From positions 1-41,310 of the forward strand of contig CADAVL010000002.1 of NCBI GenBank assembly GCA_902791335.1: a stretch of 41,310 nt of DNA, read 5' to 3'. Shown here piece after piece: positions 33,384-41,310 of this stretch. Each line of letters begins with the position of its first letter. Within the stretch, counting starts at the first letter, position 1. This DNA is from Oscillospiraceae bacterium (lineage in GTDB: Bacteria; Bacillota; Clostridia; Oscillospirales; Acutalibacteraceae). Position numbers and translations under genes: made by a program. A model generated the notes under the pieces. That model searched no databases. It worked only from the letters and a program-made list of their open reading frames with translations, and was not told the origin of the DNA.

Positions 33384-34283
33384 ATGGAAAGCTTTTGGAA
33401 CAATATTGCAGTGTTTTTGTATACCGTAAAGAACACGATGGTTTCGGTTTTCTCCGGTATTGGCTTTTTTGATATTATTGACATTATTATTCTGACCTTT
33501 GTGGTTTACAAAGTGATTGAATTCTGCCGCGACACCAGAGCGAAAACCCTGCTGAAGGGTATTTTTCTTATTATCATCATGTATGCGCTGTCATCCTGGC
33601 TTGAAATGACCGGCGTCAACTGGATTCTTGATAAGGTCGTGACCTACGGTCTGGTAATTCTTGCAATCGTATTCCAGCCGGAATTGCGCCGCGGTCTGGA
33701 GCGGGTGGGGCACAGCAGTTTTGGCTTTTTCGGCAAGGGTAATATCGGCGTAAATCAGGAGGTTGTGGACAGCATCAATCAGGTATGCAAAGCAGTTCAC
33801 AGTATGAGTGACCAGAAGATTGGTGCACTGATCGTATTTGAAAACGAAACACCTCTCGGAGAGATCGTCAACACCGGAACCGTGATCGACGCGGAGGCAT
33901 CGGCATCTATGGTTGGCAGTATCTTTTTCCCGAATTCACCGCTTCACGACGGCGCCATGATCATTCGCGGCGGCCGTTTGTATGCCGCCGGCTGCATTCT
34001 TCCGCTTACCTCAAAGCAGGACATCAGTCAGGATCTCGGTACAAGGCACCGTGCCGCCATTGGTATCAGTGAAAATTCCGACGCGGTCACGGTGGTTGTT
34101 TCCGAAGAAACCGGCACGATCTCTTTAACAAGGAACGGGGAAATTACCCGCGGATATAACAGTCAGTCTTTGCAGCAGGAGCTTTATGGCATTTTTGTCG
34201 ATACAGCAGTAGAGACGGGCAACCCTTTTTCAAACTTTTTGAGCATTTTCAAAAAAAAGGATAAGGGGGCAACGCGGAAATGA
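33384..34283 (+). CDS. cdaA: Diadenylate cyclase CdaA
   Basis: Makes cyclic di-AMP from two ATP, controlling potassium, osmolyte and cell-wall homeostasis. It has 299 residues from ATG 33384; a GTG 9 nt earlier overlaps the AGGTG site. Three membrane helices occupy about residues 18-100 (FFDIIDIIILTFVVYKVIEF; LLKGIFLIIIMYALSSWLEM; VTYGLVILAIVFQPELRRGL). The DAC domain follows, with the DGA motif in NSPLHDGAMIIRGG and the RHR motif in LGTRHRAAIGISE, both intact. The next gene starts within its last codons (ATGA overlap, 34280-34283), matching the conserved cdaA-cdaR coupling. Confidence 0.97.
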   Translation: MESFWNNIAVFLYTVKNTMVSVFSGIGFFDIIDIIILTFVVYKVIEFCRDTRAKTLLKGIFLIIIMYALSSWLEMTGVNWILDKVVTYGLVILAIVFQPELRRGLERVGHSSFGFFGKGNIGVNQEVVDSINQVCKAVHSMSDQKIGALIVFENETPLGEIVNTGTVIDAEASASMVGSIFFPNSPLHDGAMIIRGGRLYAAGCILPLTSKQDISQDLGTRHRAAIGISENSDAVTVVVSEETGTISLTRNGEITRGYNSQSLQQELYGIFVDTAVETGNPFSNFLSIFKKKDKGATRK

Positions 34284-35548
34284 ACAACACGCAAAAAAAG
34301 TCGATTTTTTCGTCAAAACGCATTACCGCCTTGGTTTCTTTCATTATTGCGGTCATCTTTTGGGTGACGATCACCCTGGTGGAAAATCCGGAATCCACAA
34401 GAATTATCAGTTCGGTGCCGATCTATCTTGATACGACGGACACGATTGTTGACGAGCAGGGGTTAAGTATTATCGGCCTCAATGAAAAAAACGCGGTTTG
34501 CAGCGTCAGAATCAATGGTGCAAGCTATGTTGTAAATTCCGTTTCTGCGGAGGATATTTTGGTAAAGCCCACGTTTGACGATGTGAGTGCCGCCGGAAAA
34601 TATACTTTAAAGCTTTCGGCCACAAATAACACTTCCAAAAAGTTTACCATTGAATCCGTTACGCCGGACAGCCTCGTGGCACAGTTCGATTATATTGATA
34701 CGGTATCTTACGATATTCAGATCAAGGTGAAAAACGCGGTTGCTGCCGACGGACTGATTTTAGGTACCGAACGGTTTACGAATTCCGATAGCGCGGCTTT
34801 GGAGGTCAGCGGTCCGCGGTCGATTGTCAGCAGAATTTCCACGGTTACCGCGGTTGTAAAGGCCGATAAAAAGCAAAAATTGACCGCCACAAAAAGCTAC
34901 GACGCACCGATCAAGCTGTATGACTCCGACGGTAAAACAATCAGTTCCGACGGGTTGACGCTCAGCATGAACACGATCAGTGTTTCGGTTCCGGTGCTGA
35001 AGACCAAAACCGTGCCGATCAGATGCACTTATACGAACAAGCCCGGCGCTTATACACCATCTGCCGGAATTACAGTGGATGGCAAGTCTACGTCAAGGAT
35101 CGAAATTGAGGGCACGCCGGATATTGTGCACAAAACTGAGTTTATTGAGCTTGAACCGATCGACTTTTACTCCGTTTCAAAATCGGCAAATACATTTAAG
35201 AAAAAATTTGTTTTGCCCAGTGGTATTTCCACAGTAAGCGGTGCCGAAAGTGCAATAGTTAAGCTTTCCACTACTTCATTAAAAACAAAAACCTTCACGG
35301 TATCCTCGGCGGTGGCCGTAAACAACGACAACAAATTCAAAGTAAAGCTGACGCAGCCCATTAAAGTGAAGATCTGCGGTCTAAAAAGCGTTATTAACGA
35401 TTTGAAGGCTTCCGACTTGTACGCTGAGGTTGATCTTGACGGCAAGGCTGTGGGCGATCAAACGCTTTCAGTAAAAATCAAATCCCGCATTAAGGATAAT
35501 ATCTGGCAGGTTCAAAATTACGAAGCAAAGCTCGCGGTAACAGAATAA
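34280..35548 (+). CDS. cdaR: YbbR-domain protein CdaR, regulator of CdaA
   Basis: A 422-residue membrane-anchored protein. One N-terminal helix (RITALVSFIIAVIFWVTITL, about 11-31) is followed by extracytoplasmic YbbR repeats (about four, residues 45-420), with recurrent sequences such as SVPIYLDTTDT, TVPIRCTYTN and EIEGTPDIV. In Firmicutes CdaR binds CdaA through the membrane and tunes its activity. It overlaps cdaA by 4 nt. Commonly glmM comes next, but here a terminator follows, so the three-gene unit is broken. Confidence 0.92.
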   Translation: MNNTQKKSIFSSKRITALVSFIIAVIFWVTITLVENPESTRIISSVPIYLDTTDTIVDEQGLSIIGLNEKNAVCSVRINGASYVVNSVSAEDILVKPTFDDVSAAGKYTLKLSATNNTSKKFTIESVTPDSLVAQFDYIDTVSYDIQIKVKNAVAADGLILGTERFTNSDSAALEVSGPRSIVSRISTVTAVVKADKKQKLTATKSYDAPIKLYDSDGKTISSDGLTLSMNTISVSVPVLKTKTVPIRCTYTNKPGAYTPSAGITVDGKSTSRIEIEGTPDIVHKTEFIELEPIDFYSVSKSANTFKKKFVLPSGISTVSGAESAIVKLSTTSLKTKTFTVSSAVAVNNDNKFKVKLTQPIKVKICGLKSVINDLKASDLYAEVDLDGKAVGDQTLSVKIKSRIKDNIWQVQNYEAKLAVTE

Positions 35549-35555
35549 GTTTTTA

Positions 35556-35616
35556 TCGGCTGTAAAACCAAATTCCGGCAATTACTTCCGGTTCCTGGCT
35601 TTACAGTCGATTTTTT
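35556..35616 (+). terminator. Rho-independent terminator after cdaR
   Basis: TCGGCTGTAAAACCA (35556-35570) pairs, with small gaps, with TGGCTTTACAGTCGA (about 35596-35610), followed by six T. A small inner hairpin (CCGG/CCGG) sits in the loop. Confidence 0.85.
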
Positions 35617-35743
35617 CTTTGCGTACTCTTCACATCGCGTTACTTGGCGGTGCAGAGATATTGCTACAGTCGCGGTGATTGCTCTATGTCGGCATTCACA
35701 CCGAAAGTATTCGCAGCATAGAATGCTTTTGGGGTGTTCATTT

Positions 35744-36100
35744 ATGTATTTTCTTTACATACTGCTGATGTTTTTAAGTCTGCTCGGTTTGGTGACGCTT
35801 GTAAAAGAGATGTTCTCCTGGTTCTTACATATTAAAAACGGATGCAGCAAAACTGTGCTGTTTCTTCCGTTTTATGAAACGGAAAAAGGTGATTTTTCGC
35901 TTGAAGCAGGCATTGCTTTGTCCAGGGCAAAATGGTATAATATGAATCATATTGACAATGTTTTTACCGTAAACTGCTCGCTGTCAAAGGAAAATGCCGA
36001 TGTTTTAAAAGAGCTTTCGAGAGCTTATGACATTTGTTATATTGACGAAAGTGAGATCGGCCGGATTATCAGCCAAAAAGCGTCACTTTTAAAAAGCTGA
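35744..36100 (+). CDS. Small membrane-anchored protein of unknown function
   Basis: I do not recognise the family. From ATG 35744 (GGGGTG about 8 nt upstream) it has 118 residues. A hydrophobic helix at about 2-22 (YFLYILLMFLSLLGLVTLV) anchors it. The rest is soluble and of mixed composition with several charged stretches (NCSLSKENADVLKELSRAYDICYIDESEIG), so it is likely cytoplasmic. It shows no repeats or metal motif. It lies 84 nt before recD2 on the same strand with no terminator between, so they may share a transcript. The frame is open 69 nt further upstream without a start signal. Confidence 0.7.
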   Translation: MYFLYILLMFLSLLGLVTLVKEMFSWFLHIKNGCSKTVLFLPFYETEKGDFSLEAGIALSRAKWYNMNHIDNVFTVNCSLSKENADVLKELSRAYDICYIDESEIGRIISQKASLLKS

Positions 36101-36184
36101 AAGTTTTCTTAAAGAGTTCGCTGACAAGTATAAAACCTGTTGGCTGAATCATATGGATATTTGAAAATTAAAGGGGGTATGCGT

Positions 36185-37241
36185 ATGAGCGACGGAGCTT
36201 TGGAGGAGACAGTACTTTCCGGTTCCGTGGAACACATTACCTACAGCAATAAACAAAACGGATACTGCGTTTTTTCTTTGAAAACCGCCACCGAAACGAT
36301 CACTTGCGTTGGCACTGTACCGGAGCTTCATGCTGATGAGTCCTTGAAGGTTCACGGCGTTTACGGAATTCACCCAACCTACGGTCAGCAATTCAAGGTC
36401 ACAGCCTATGAACCGCTTGCACCGGAGGGCAGTGCCGAAATATTACGCTATCTTTCGTCCGGCGCGATCAAGGGAATCGGGCCTGCTACGGCAAGAAAAA
36501 TTGTGGAACGGTTCGGCTCGGATACGCTGGAAGTGATTGAAAACGATTATGCGCGCTTGAGCGCGATTCGCGGCATTTCACTTTCAAAAGCAAAGCAGAT
36601 CAGTGATAGCTATAAAAAGCAGCATGGAATTCGTGATGTAATGATGCAGCTTGGACGCTATGGAATCACGCCGGAGCAGTCAAATAAAATTTACGGGCTG
36701 CTCGGCAAGGACTGTGTTGCAAAAATTGCGGAAAATCCGTTTGTTTTGTATCATGACGACCTTGATTTCAGCTTTCAAAGGGTTTGTGATATTGCGGCGC
36801 AGTTCCATGTTGAGAACGACTCCATGGGTAGAATTCGCGCCGGCATGCAGTACATATTAAAGCACAATCTTTTAAACGGCCACACCTGTTTGCCGCACCA
36901 AAAGCTGATTGAACTGAGCACTTCTCTTTTACAATGTGAGGAATCGGCAGTCTTGGCCGCTTATGAGGAAATGCAGCGTGACGTTCTTTTGAAATGCGTG
37001 CAGATTGACGGCAAGGATTACGATTTTTTGCAGCGCTATTACACGGCAGAAAGGTATATTGCCACCAAATTTAAAATTATGCTCGATATTAAGCCGAAAC
37101 GCCTGAATACGCCCAAAGGGTTTATTGAGGCTTTGCAGAAAAAATTCGGCATTGTTTATGAAAAAAGACAACGGGAAGCGATCAACATGGCGGTTGATAA
37201 AGGACTGCTCGTGTTGACCGGCGGCCCGGGTACAGGTAAAA
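36185..37241 (+). CDS. recD2: RecD2-type DNA helicase, exon 1 (interrupted by group II intron)
   Basis: RecD2 is a 5'-3' superfamily 1B helicase in repair and replication-fork maintenance. ATG 36185 has AAAGGGGG 7 nt upstream; the ATG at 36179 is too close. Exon 1 encodes the N-terminal OB-like domain (VLSGSVEHITYSNKQNGYCVFSL), a helix-hairpin-helix block (IKGIGPATARKIVERF; LSAIRGISLSKAKQI) and motif I up to GGPGTGK (K352). The frame then runs into the intron and stops within about 50 nt. The exon ends GGTAAAA; the split codon A (37241) plus CA (38021-38022) encodes T353. Together with exon 2 the spliced gene is 2208 nt, 735 residues, the normal RecD2 length. Confidence 0.93.
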
Positions 37242-38020
37242 GTGTGACGCGTTCCTGCGTGAAAAGCGTAGGCCTTGCGGCTTGGAATTTTTAAAAAATT
37301 GCCGCATGAGAACTGATTTTTTGACGGACAGAATGACGGGGGTAACGCTCTTATAAATGTCCGCTCTGCAAACTGCGACGTGCGCGTGTTTTAAGTGATT
37401 TTTAGAATCTGCTTTTTAAAATGTGCGTTCGATAGCTCGCCAAAGTCGGCAGACGTTTTCCTAAAGCAAAGCCATGGAAAGCAATATGCCGGGAGTCTTT
37501 AAAACGTCTATGGTCAGAATGCCGCATGGTGTGGCTGACGAACCCGCGAATGTACGGACCTATAGTACCAATACTGAAAAGTATGCTGCAAATGTTGCGG
37601 CGTCAGTGAGGTTGAGTATTCTTTTTACTGAGAAAGACCTTATACCGTTACAGGCGGTATCCGGCTGACAGGTTCAGAGTGGGGACCTACGGGCGATAAT
37701 AGGAATATGATAGAAAAATCGGAACGCGGAAAGCTGAGGAACAAATCGGCAATTTAAAAGTTGTCGATTTGGCGGCGGCGAAGAAAATAAGCGCCCTTAT
37801 TCTTAGTGAGAGCGGTGCCACAGTACCTATGAAACAGTGATAACAAGCTGCGGAGGGATAGGCACCAGTCGCAAGCAGGCTTGAAAATGTATAAATATAC
37901 AAATTTTGTATATTTTGAAACCTGTCTGCGAGGGAACGCCGTATGAGGGGAAACTTTCACGTACGGTGTGGAGCGGGGGAAAATCCGGAAGTTTTTAATG
38001 AAAGGATTACCTATCGCTAT
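37242..38020 (+). mobile_element. Group II intron lacking an intron-encoded protein
   Basis: A 779-nt intron starting GTGTG (matching GUGYG) and ending CTAT (matching AY). Domain V (37936-37969) is a textbook 34-mer. Domain VI follows: AGCG (about 37972-37975) pairs with CGCT (38015-38018), AAATCC pairs with GGATT, and the likely branch A at 38013 is 8 nt from the 3' end. EBS1 TTTTAC (37623-37628) is complementary to the last six exon bases GTAAAA; EBS2 GTACC (37565-37569) matches exon GGTAC (37229-37233). Domain IV is reduced to an AT-rich hairpin (about 37880-37925) with no reverse-transcriptase gene. Splicing would need a maturase from elsewhere or be self-directed. All this is read by eye. 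Confidence 0.92.
37936..37969 (+). ncRNA. Group II intron domain V (catalytic hairpin)
   Basis: The 34 nt form an 8-bp lower stem (ACGCCGTA with TACGGTGT, one G-U), a 2-nt CG bulge on the 3' side, a 6-bp upper stem (TGAGGG with CTTTCA) and a GAAA tetraloop. The catalytic triad reads CGC at positions 2-4. This is the most conserved part of group II introns and is intact. Confidence 0.93.
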
Positions 38021-39171
38021 CAACGACCTTAAAAGGGGTTATCAGTCTTTTGGAAACCTCCGGTTTTGACGTGGCATTAGCGGCACCCACCGGACGCGCT
38101 GCTAAAAGAATGACCGAGCTTACCGGTCGCGAGTCAAAAACCATTCACCGACTTTTGGAGGTGGAATGGGACGAGCATGACAACCAGGTATTTACAAGAA
38201 ACGAGCACAATCCTTTAAGCTGCGACGCCATTATTATTGATGAAATGTCTATGGTGGATTCGCTGCTATTTGAATGCCTTTTGCGTGCGCTACCGCTGGG
38301 GTGCCGCATTATTATGGTCGGCGACGCGGATCAGCTGCCGAGTGTTGGTGCCGGAAACGTGCTCAGTGATATTATCTCTTCCGGTGTGGTGCCGGTGGTG
38401 GAATTAAAAGAAATCTTCCGCCAGGCGATGACAAGCCTTATTATTACCAATGCTCATAAAATTGTGGGGGGCGTACATCCGGAGCTTGACAGCAAAACCG
38501 GCGATATGTTTATGATCGACATTGTAAATCCGCGCAGTGCCGCGCAGTATATCAATGATCTTTGTGTGCGGCGACTGCCGAAAGCTTACGGTTATGACTG
38601 CATCAGTAACATTCAAATTCTGTGTCCCTCTAAAAAAACGGCGCTCGGCACGGTAACGCTCAATAATATGCTGCAAAATTCCTTAAATCCGCCGGACGAG
38701 CGTAAACCCGAAATTTCCTTTAAGGGCTACGTTTTGCGCTTGGGCGACAAAATTATGCAGATCAAAAATAATTATGATATTGAGTGGACACGTGACAACA
38801 ACGAAAAGGGCAGCGGCGTGTATAACGGCGATATCGGTGTGATTACCGACATCAATACGCTGAGTATGAAGCTGACCGTTCGTTTTGACGACAGGGTGGC
38901 GGTTTACAATGTGGAAGAAGCAAATCAGCTGGAGCTTTCCTATGCGGTCACCATTCACAAAAGTCAGGGCAGTGAGTTTGACTGCGTGATTTTGCCGATC
39001 CTCGACACGCCGCAAAAGCTTTGCTACCGAAATCTTCTTTATACGGCCGTTACAAGAGCCAAAAAGCAATTGATCATTGTGGGCGACAGAAGGCTGGTTC
39101 ATGAAATGACCGACAACTATCGCCGAACCCTTCGCTATACCGGATTGGATGCGTTTTTGAAAAATGAGTAA
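38021..39171 (+). CDS. recD2: RecD2-type DNA helicase, exon 2
   Basis: Continues the helicase after the intron. Base pair 38021-38022 completes codon 353 and the frame reads TTLKGVISLLETSGFDVALA, which continues motif I into the next helix. Later helicase motifs are intact: APTGRAAKRM (motif Ia), IIIDEMSMVD (Walker B), GDADQLPSVGAGNVL (motif III), ELKEIFRQA, and the C-terminal SYAVTIHKSQGSEFDCVILP and LLYTAVTRAKKQLIIVGD (motifs V and VI). It overlaps comF by 8 nt at its end. Taken alone it could be mistaken for a truncated helicase starting at TTG 38050, but that start has no ribosome binding site and lacks the P-loop. Confidence 0.93.
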
Positions 39172-39865
39172 TTTTCTGAAAAAGCTAAAACGGGAAGTTA
39201 TTTGTCTTTTCTTTCCGAACCGTTGCGCTGTGTGTAACCGCGTGGTGGATTCTTCCATTCGCTATTGCTGCGACTGTGAGGAAAAACTGCACCGCGTGCC
39301 TCCGTATATTGCCGAGATCTGCTCATTTACCGGCAATAATCTTATGAGGACTTCGCAAAAGGCGGCGTTCGACGGCTATGCCGCGCCGTTTTTCCACGAA
39401 GCCGGCGGCAGAGAGCTGATCTATAATTTTAAATTCCACAATCGGAGCGAACTGAAAGAAGTGCTGGCGGACGAAATGGCCGACAGCTTTCGCAAATATC
39501 TCTCGGAGCATTCTTTTGATTTTATTTGCGGTGTTCCGTTCACCTTTTCCGGCAAGCTTCGCAGAGGGTACGATCAGGTGGATTTGCTATGCCGCGAACT
39601 GTCGAAACGGCTTTCGATTCCTTATGAACGGCTGCTGAAACAGGTTCGCCGAAAGAAGCCGCAGCACACTTTACGCGCCCATGGCAGATTTTTAAATGTT
39701 AAAGGCATTTATGCGCTGAGAAAAGGTGTGAATATTAAGGAAAAGACAATTTTATTGGTGGACGATATTATTACGACCGGCGCCACGGTAAATGAATGCG
39801 CGAGGGTTTTAAAAAGAAACGGCGCAAAGGCGGTTTACTGCCTGCTTTCAACGATCAACCACTGA
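39164..39865 (+). CDS. comF: ComF family protein (phosphoribosyltransferase)
   Basis: A 233-residue ComF/GntX-like protein implicated in DNA uptake and single-strand handling during competence. The N-terminal zinc-ribbon cysteines are C21, C24, C35/C36 and C38 (FFPNRCAVCNRVV; RYCCDCEEKL). The phosphoribosyltransferase fold holds RGYDQVDLLCRELSKRL, RKKPQHTLRAHGRFLNVKG and the PRPP motif LLVDDIITTGATVNECARVL. The start overlaps recD2 by 8 nt, coupling their translation, so comF also depends on transcription through the intron. Confidence 0.93.
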   Translation: MSNFLKKLKREVICLFFPNRCAVCNRVVDSSIRYCCDCEEKLHRVPPYIAEICSFTGNNLMRTSQKAAFDGYAAPFFHEAGGRELIYNFKFHNRSELKEVLADEMADSFRKYLSEHSFDFICGVPFTFSGKLRRGYDQVDLLCRELSKRLSIPYERLLKQVRRKKPQHTLRAHGRFLNVKGIYALRKGVNIKEKTILLVDDIITTGATVNECARVLKRNGAKAVYCLLSTINH

Positions 39866-39904
39866 AAGGGAAGCTTTTTCCGGCTGTATTTTGCTTGATT
39901 CGTC

Positions 39905-39933
39905 TTGTAAAATCCGGCAGAATATTGTATAAT
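39905..39933 (+). promoter_or_regulatory. Promoter for the MreB-like gene
   Basis: The -35 box TTGTAA (39905-39910) and -10 box TATAAT (39928-39933) are 17 nt apart, giving a leader of about 58 nt with AAGGAGA before the start codon. Confidence 0.7.
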
Positions 39934-39998
39934 GGAAAAAGAAAATCAATCACCGCTTATATTGCGTTTTGTTATTTTGCATTTTAAGGAGAGCAGTT

Positions 39999-41030
39999 AT
40001 GCCTACCGATATTGTTATGGACGCCGGAACCTACAAAACCGTGCTGTATTCCGGCGGTAAAATCGTTTTGGAGCAGCCGTCGGCTGTTTCGGTGGATACG
40101 GATACATACGAGCCGCTGGCATTCGGTGATAAGGCCAAAGCCATGTTTGGCAGAACGCCGCCGAATATCACCACTGTTTTTCCGGTGGAGCGCGGCGTGA
40201 TTTCCGACTATCAGGTTGCTGAGGCCATGATCGTACATTTTATTAAATCTATTTTCGGCAATCGGATCTTTAAGCCGAGGGTAATCGTTGTGGTGCCAAG
40301 CTATGTCACCACAGTTCAGCATCATTCGCTGGCAAACGCTGTGGCGGCGGCCGGTTGCCGCAATATCAGTACCATTGAAAGCTCGGTGGCCTCCGCTGTG
40401 GGGCTTGGCATTGATTTTACGAAGCCGCACGGAAGTATGATCGTTGATATCGGCGGCGGAACCACGGATATTGCCACGCTGTCGCTCGGCGGTGTGGTTT
40501 CAAATGATACGTTGCGCGTGGGGTCGATCGACTTTGACGATGCGATTGAAAAGTATGTCCGCCGCGAGAAAAATATCTTAATTGGCGGCGAAACGGCCGA
40601 GCATATTAAGAAAACTATCGGCAGTGCTGTGAAACGTGATTTTTCTGTTACGGTTACTGCAAAGGGCAGACACTTGTTTTCGGGATTGCCGGAAACCTTT
40701 GAAATATCCTCCGGTGAGGTTTATGAGGCGATTTCGGATCAGCTGGGGCTTATTAAAAAATCCTGCCAAAGTGTTTTGGAAAAGTCTGAGCCGGACGTGG
40801 TGGCAGATATCAGCCACGACGGTATCTATCTGCTCGGCGGCGGCGCAAGGCTTTACGGAATGGAGAAAATGCTGTCGGATTATTTGGACGTGAAAGTCAA
40901 TTTCATTGACGATCCCAGGCGCAGCGCGCTGAACGGTGCGGACAAGGTACTGAAGAATCCGAAGATCGTGAAAAACAGCGATTATCAGTATCGCTCCATT
41001 CAGAATTTGATTGTGAACGACGTTTTTTAA
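39999..41030 (+). CDS. MreB/Mbl-like bacterial actin (divergent paralogue)
   Basis: A 343-residue MreB-family ATPase. ATG 39999 has AAGGAGA 6 nt upstream and its own promoter. Actin-fold motifs: the phosphate 1 loop reads VMDAGTYKTVLYSGG where MreB usually has DLGTANT; then EQPSAVSVD, VFPVERGVISDY, VVPSYVTTVQHHSLANAVAAAG, phosphate 2 MIVDIGGGTTDIATLSLGGV, and the adenosine motif IYLLGGGARLYGMEKML. The DLGTAN to DAGTYK change and the short C-terminal end suggest a specialised paralogue of MreB rather than the main rod-shape protein; no mreC or mreD follows. The family probably forms membrane-bound filaments directing wall synthesis. Confidence 0.88.
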   Translation: MPTDIVMDAGTYKTVLYSGGKIVLEQPSAVSVDTDTYEPLAFGDKAKAMFGRTPPNITTVFPVERGVISDYQVAEAMIVHFIKSIFGNRIFKPRVIVVVPSYVTTVQHHSLANAVAAAGCRNISTIESSVASAVGLGIDFTKPHGSMIVDIGGGTTDIATLSLGGVVSNDTLRVGSIDFDDAIEKYVRREKNILIGGETAEHIKKTIGSAVKRDFSVTVTAKGRHLFSGLPETFEISSGEVYEAISDQLGLIKKSCQSVLEKSEPDVVADISHDGIYLLGGGARLYGMEKMLSDYLDVKVNFIDDPRRSALNGADKVLKNPKIVKNSDYQYRSIQNLIVNDVF

Positions 41031-41075
41031 ATGTGTAGATTCAATGAGGGTCAATACTTTGTAGATCACGAAATT

Positions 41076-41119
41076 AAAAGAGCGAACCGCAAAAAAAGTG
41101 GATAGCTCTTTTCTTTTTT
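41076..41119 (+). terminator. Rho-independent terminator after the MreB-like gene
   Basis: AAAAGAGC (41076-41083) pairs with GCTCTTTT (41105-41112), followed by CTTTTTT. The loop is long (21 nt) and A-rich. Confidence 0.78.
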
Positions 41120-41146
41120 ACAATGTAAACCGTTAAAAACTGCGAT

Positions 41147-41287
41147 AACGCACAAAAAAGCAAAAGCGGCAGTCTCCCGCGCGCCGTCGCCGAAAGGCAA
41201 CCGCCAAACTCGAAAGAGTTTGGCGGCGGACGTTTTTTAAAACGTCACGGCGCGCGGGAGACTGCCGCTTTTGCTTTTTTGTGCGTT
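41147..41287. repeat. Cloverleaf palindrome, copy 2 (perfect 41-bp outer stem)
   Basis: A 141-bp element. Bases 41147-41187 are an exact reverse complement of 41247-41287 (41 of 41). The core is CCCGCGCGCCG, close to that of copy 1. Between them lie three hairpins in a row: GCC-GAAA-GGC (41189-41198), an 11-bp stem with GAAA loop (41201-41226), and GACGTTTT/AAAACGTC (41229-41246), leaving only 6 unpaired linker bases. Sequence outside the core differs from copy 1 while pairing is kept, so structure rather than sequence appears conserved. It follows the MreB-like gene terminator and encodes no protein. Confidence 0.88.
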
Positions 41288-41310
41288 GAAACCGGGATAG
41301 TGGGATTTTG

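Noticed and set aside
37474-37668. 64-codon open frame inside the intron as an intron-encoded protein
   Set aside because: Far too short, with no reverse-transcriptase or maturase motif; it overlaps the region holding the EBS candidates.
36185-39171. recD2 as a frameshifted or truncated pseudogene with two separate fragments
   Set aside because: The 779-nt interruption has full group II intron boundaries and a 34-nt domain V, and exact excision restores the P-loop and a frame of normal length with every later helicase motif intact.

Overview
This is a chromosomal segment of a spore-forming, Gram-positive Firmicute, most likely class Clostridia (Oscillospirales or Ruminococcaceae-like; this is inference). 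The reasons are a yunB-type sporulation gene, the thyX and queH variants, a cdaA-cdaR pair, AGGAGG-type ribosome binding sites, sigma-A promoters and moderate GC. No rRNA, tRNA, CRISPR array, prophage or insertion sequence was seen.

Layout. Positions 1-4704 hold the 3' part of mutS2, yunB and ligA, closed by a terminator. Positions 4750-6280 (minus strand) hold a LysR regulator followed by queH. Positions 6492-7079 encode a small Ser-rich lipoprotein, followed by a 153-bp cloverleaf-like palindrome. Positions 7454-9899 form a redox block: a MerR regulator, a flavin reductase, an iron alcohol dehydrogenase and a decayed flavodoxin remnant. A PRPP synthetase gene (minus) diverges from a folate/thymidylate and cell-wall operon (11504-16676): thyX, a tmk-like kinase, a DJ-1 protein, 5-formyl-THF cyclo-ligase, mltG and a U32 peptidase. 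After a 670-bp non-coding stretch comes a 12-kb transport operon (17349-29524). It encodes a giant solute-binding protein, two separate pairs of sugar-type ABC permeases, a secreted beta-propeller/TPR/YIP1 membrane protein and a DUF5696 protein, but no ATPase. Next come a ThrH-like HAD phosphatase, an AI-2E family permease, a DUF3343 plus cysteine desulfurase pair behind a structured leader, and cdaA-cdaR. The window ends with a small membrane protein, recD2, comF and an MreB-like actin.

Most striking points. (1) recD2 is interrupted inside its Walker A codon stretch by a 779-nt group II intron with no protein gene. Removing 37242-38020 restores GGPGTGKTTTL and one continuous 735-residue frame. 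A textbook 34-nt domain V, a domain VI with a bulged A, and EBS1/EBS2 candidates are all readable. (2) Two unrelated-looking intergenic loci (7182-7334 and 41147-41287) share one architecture: a long outer stem around a CCCGCGCG core, enclosing exactly three hairpins. The second has a perfect 41-bp outer stem. (3) The transport operon pairs one large binding protein with four permease subunits and two uncharacterised large extracellular proteins. (4) The thyX and DUF3343 genes each have a structured leader that could control access to the ribosome binding site.

All family calls were made by reading translated motifs. No database search was run, so symbols are given only where the motif pattern is clear.
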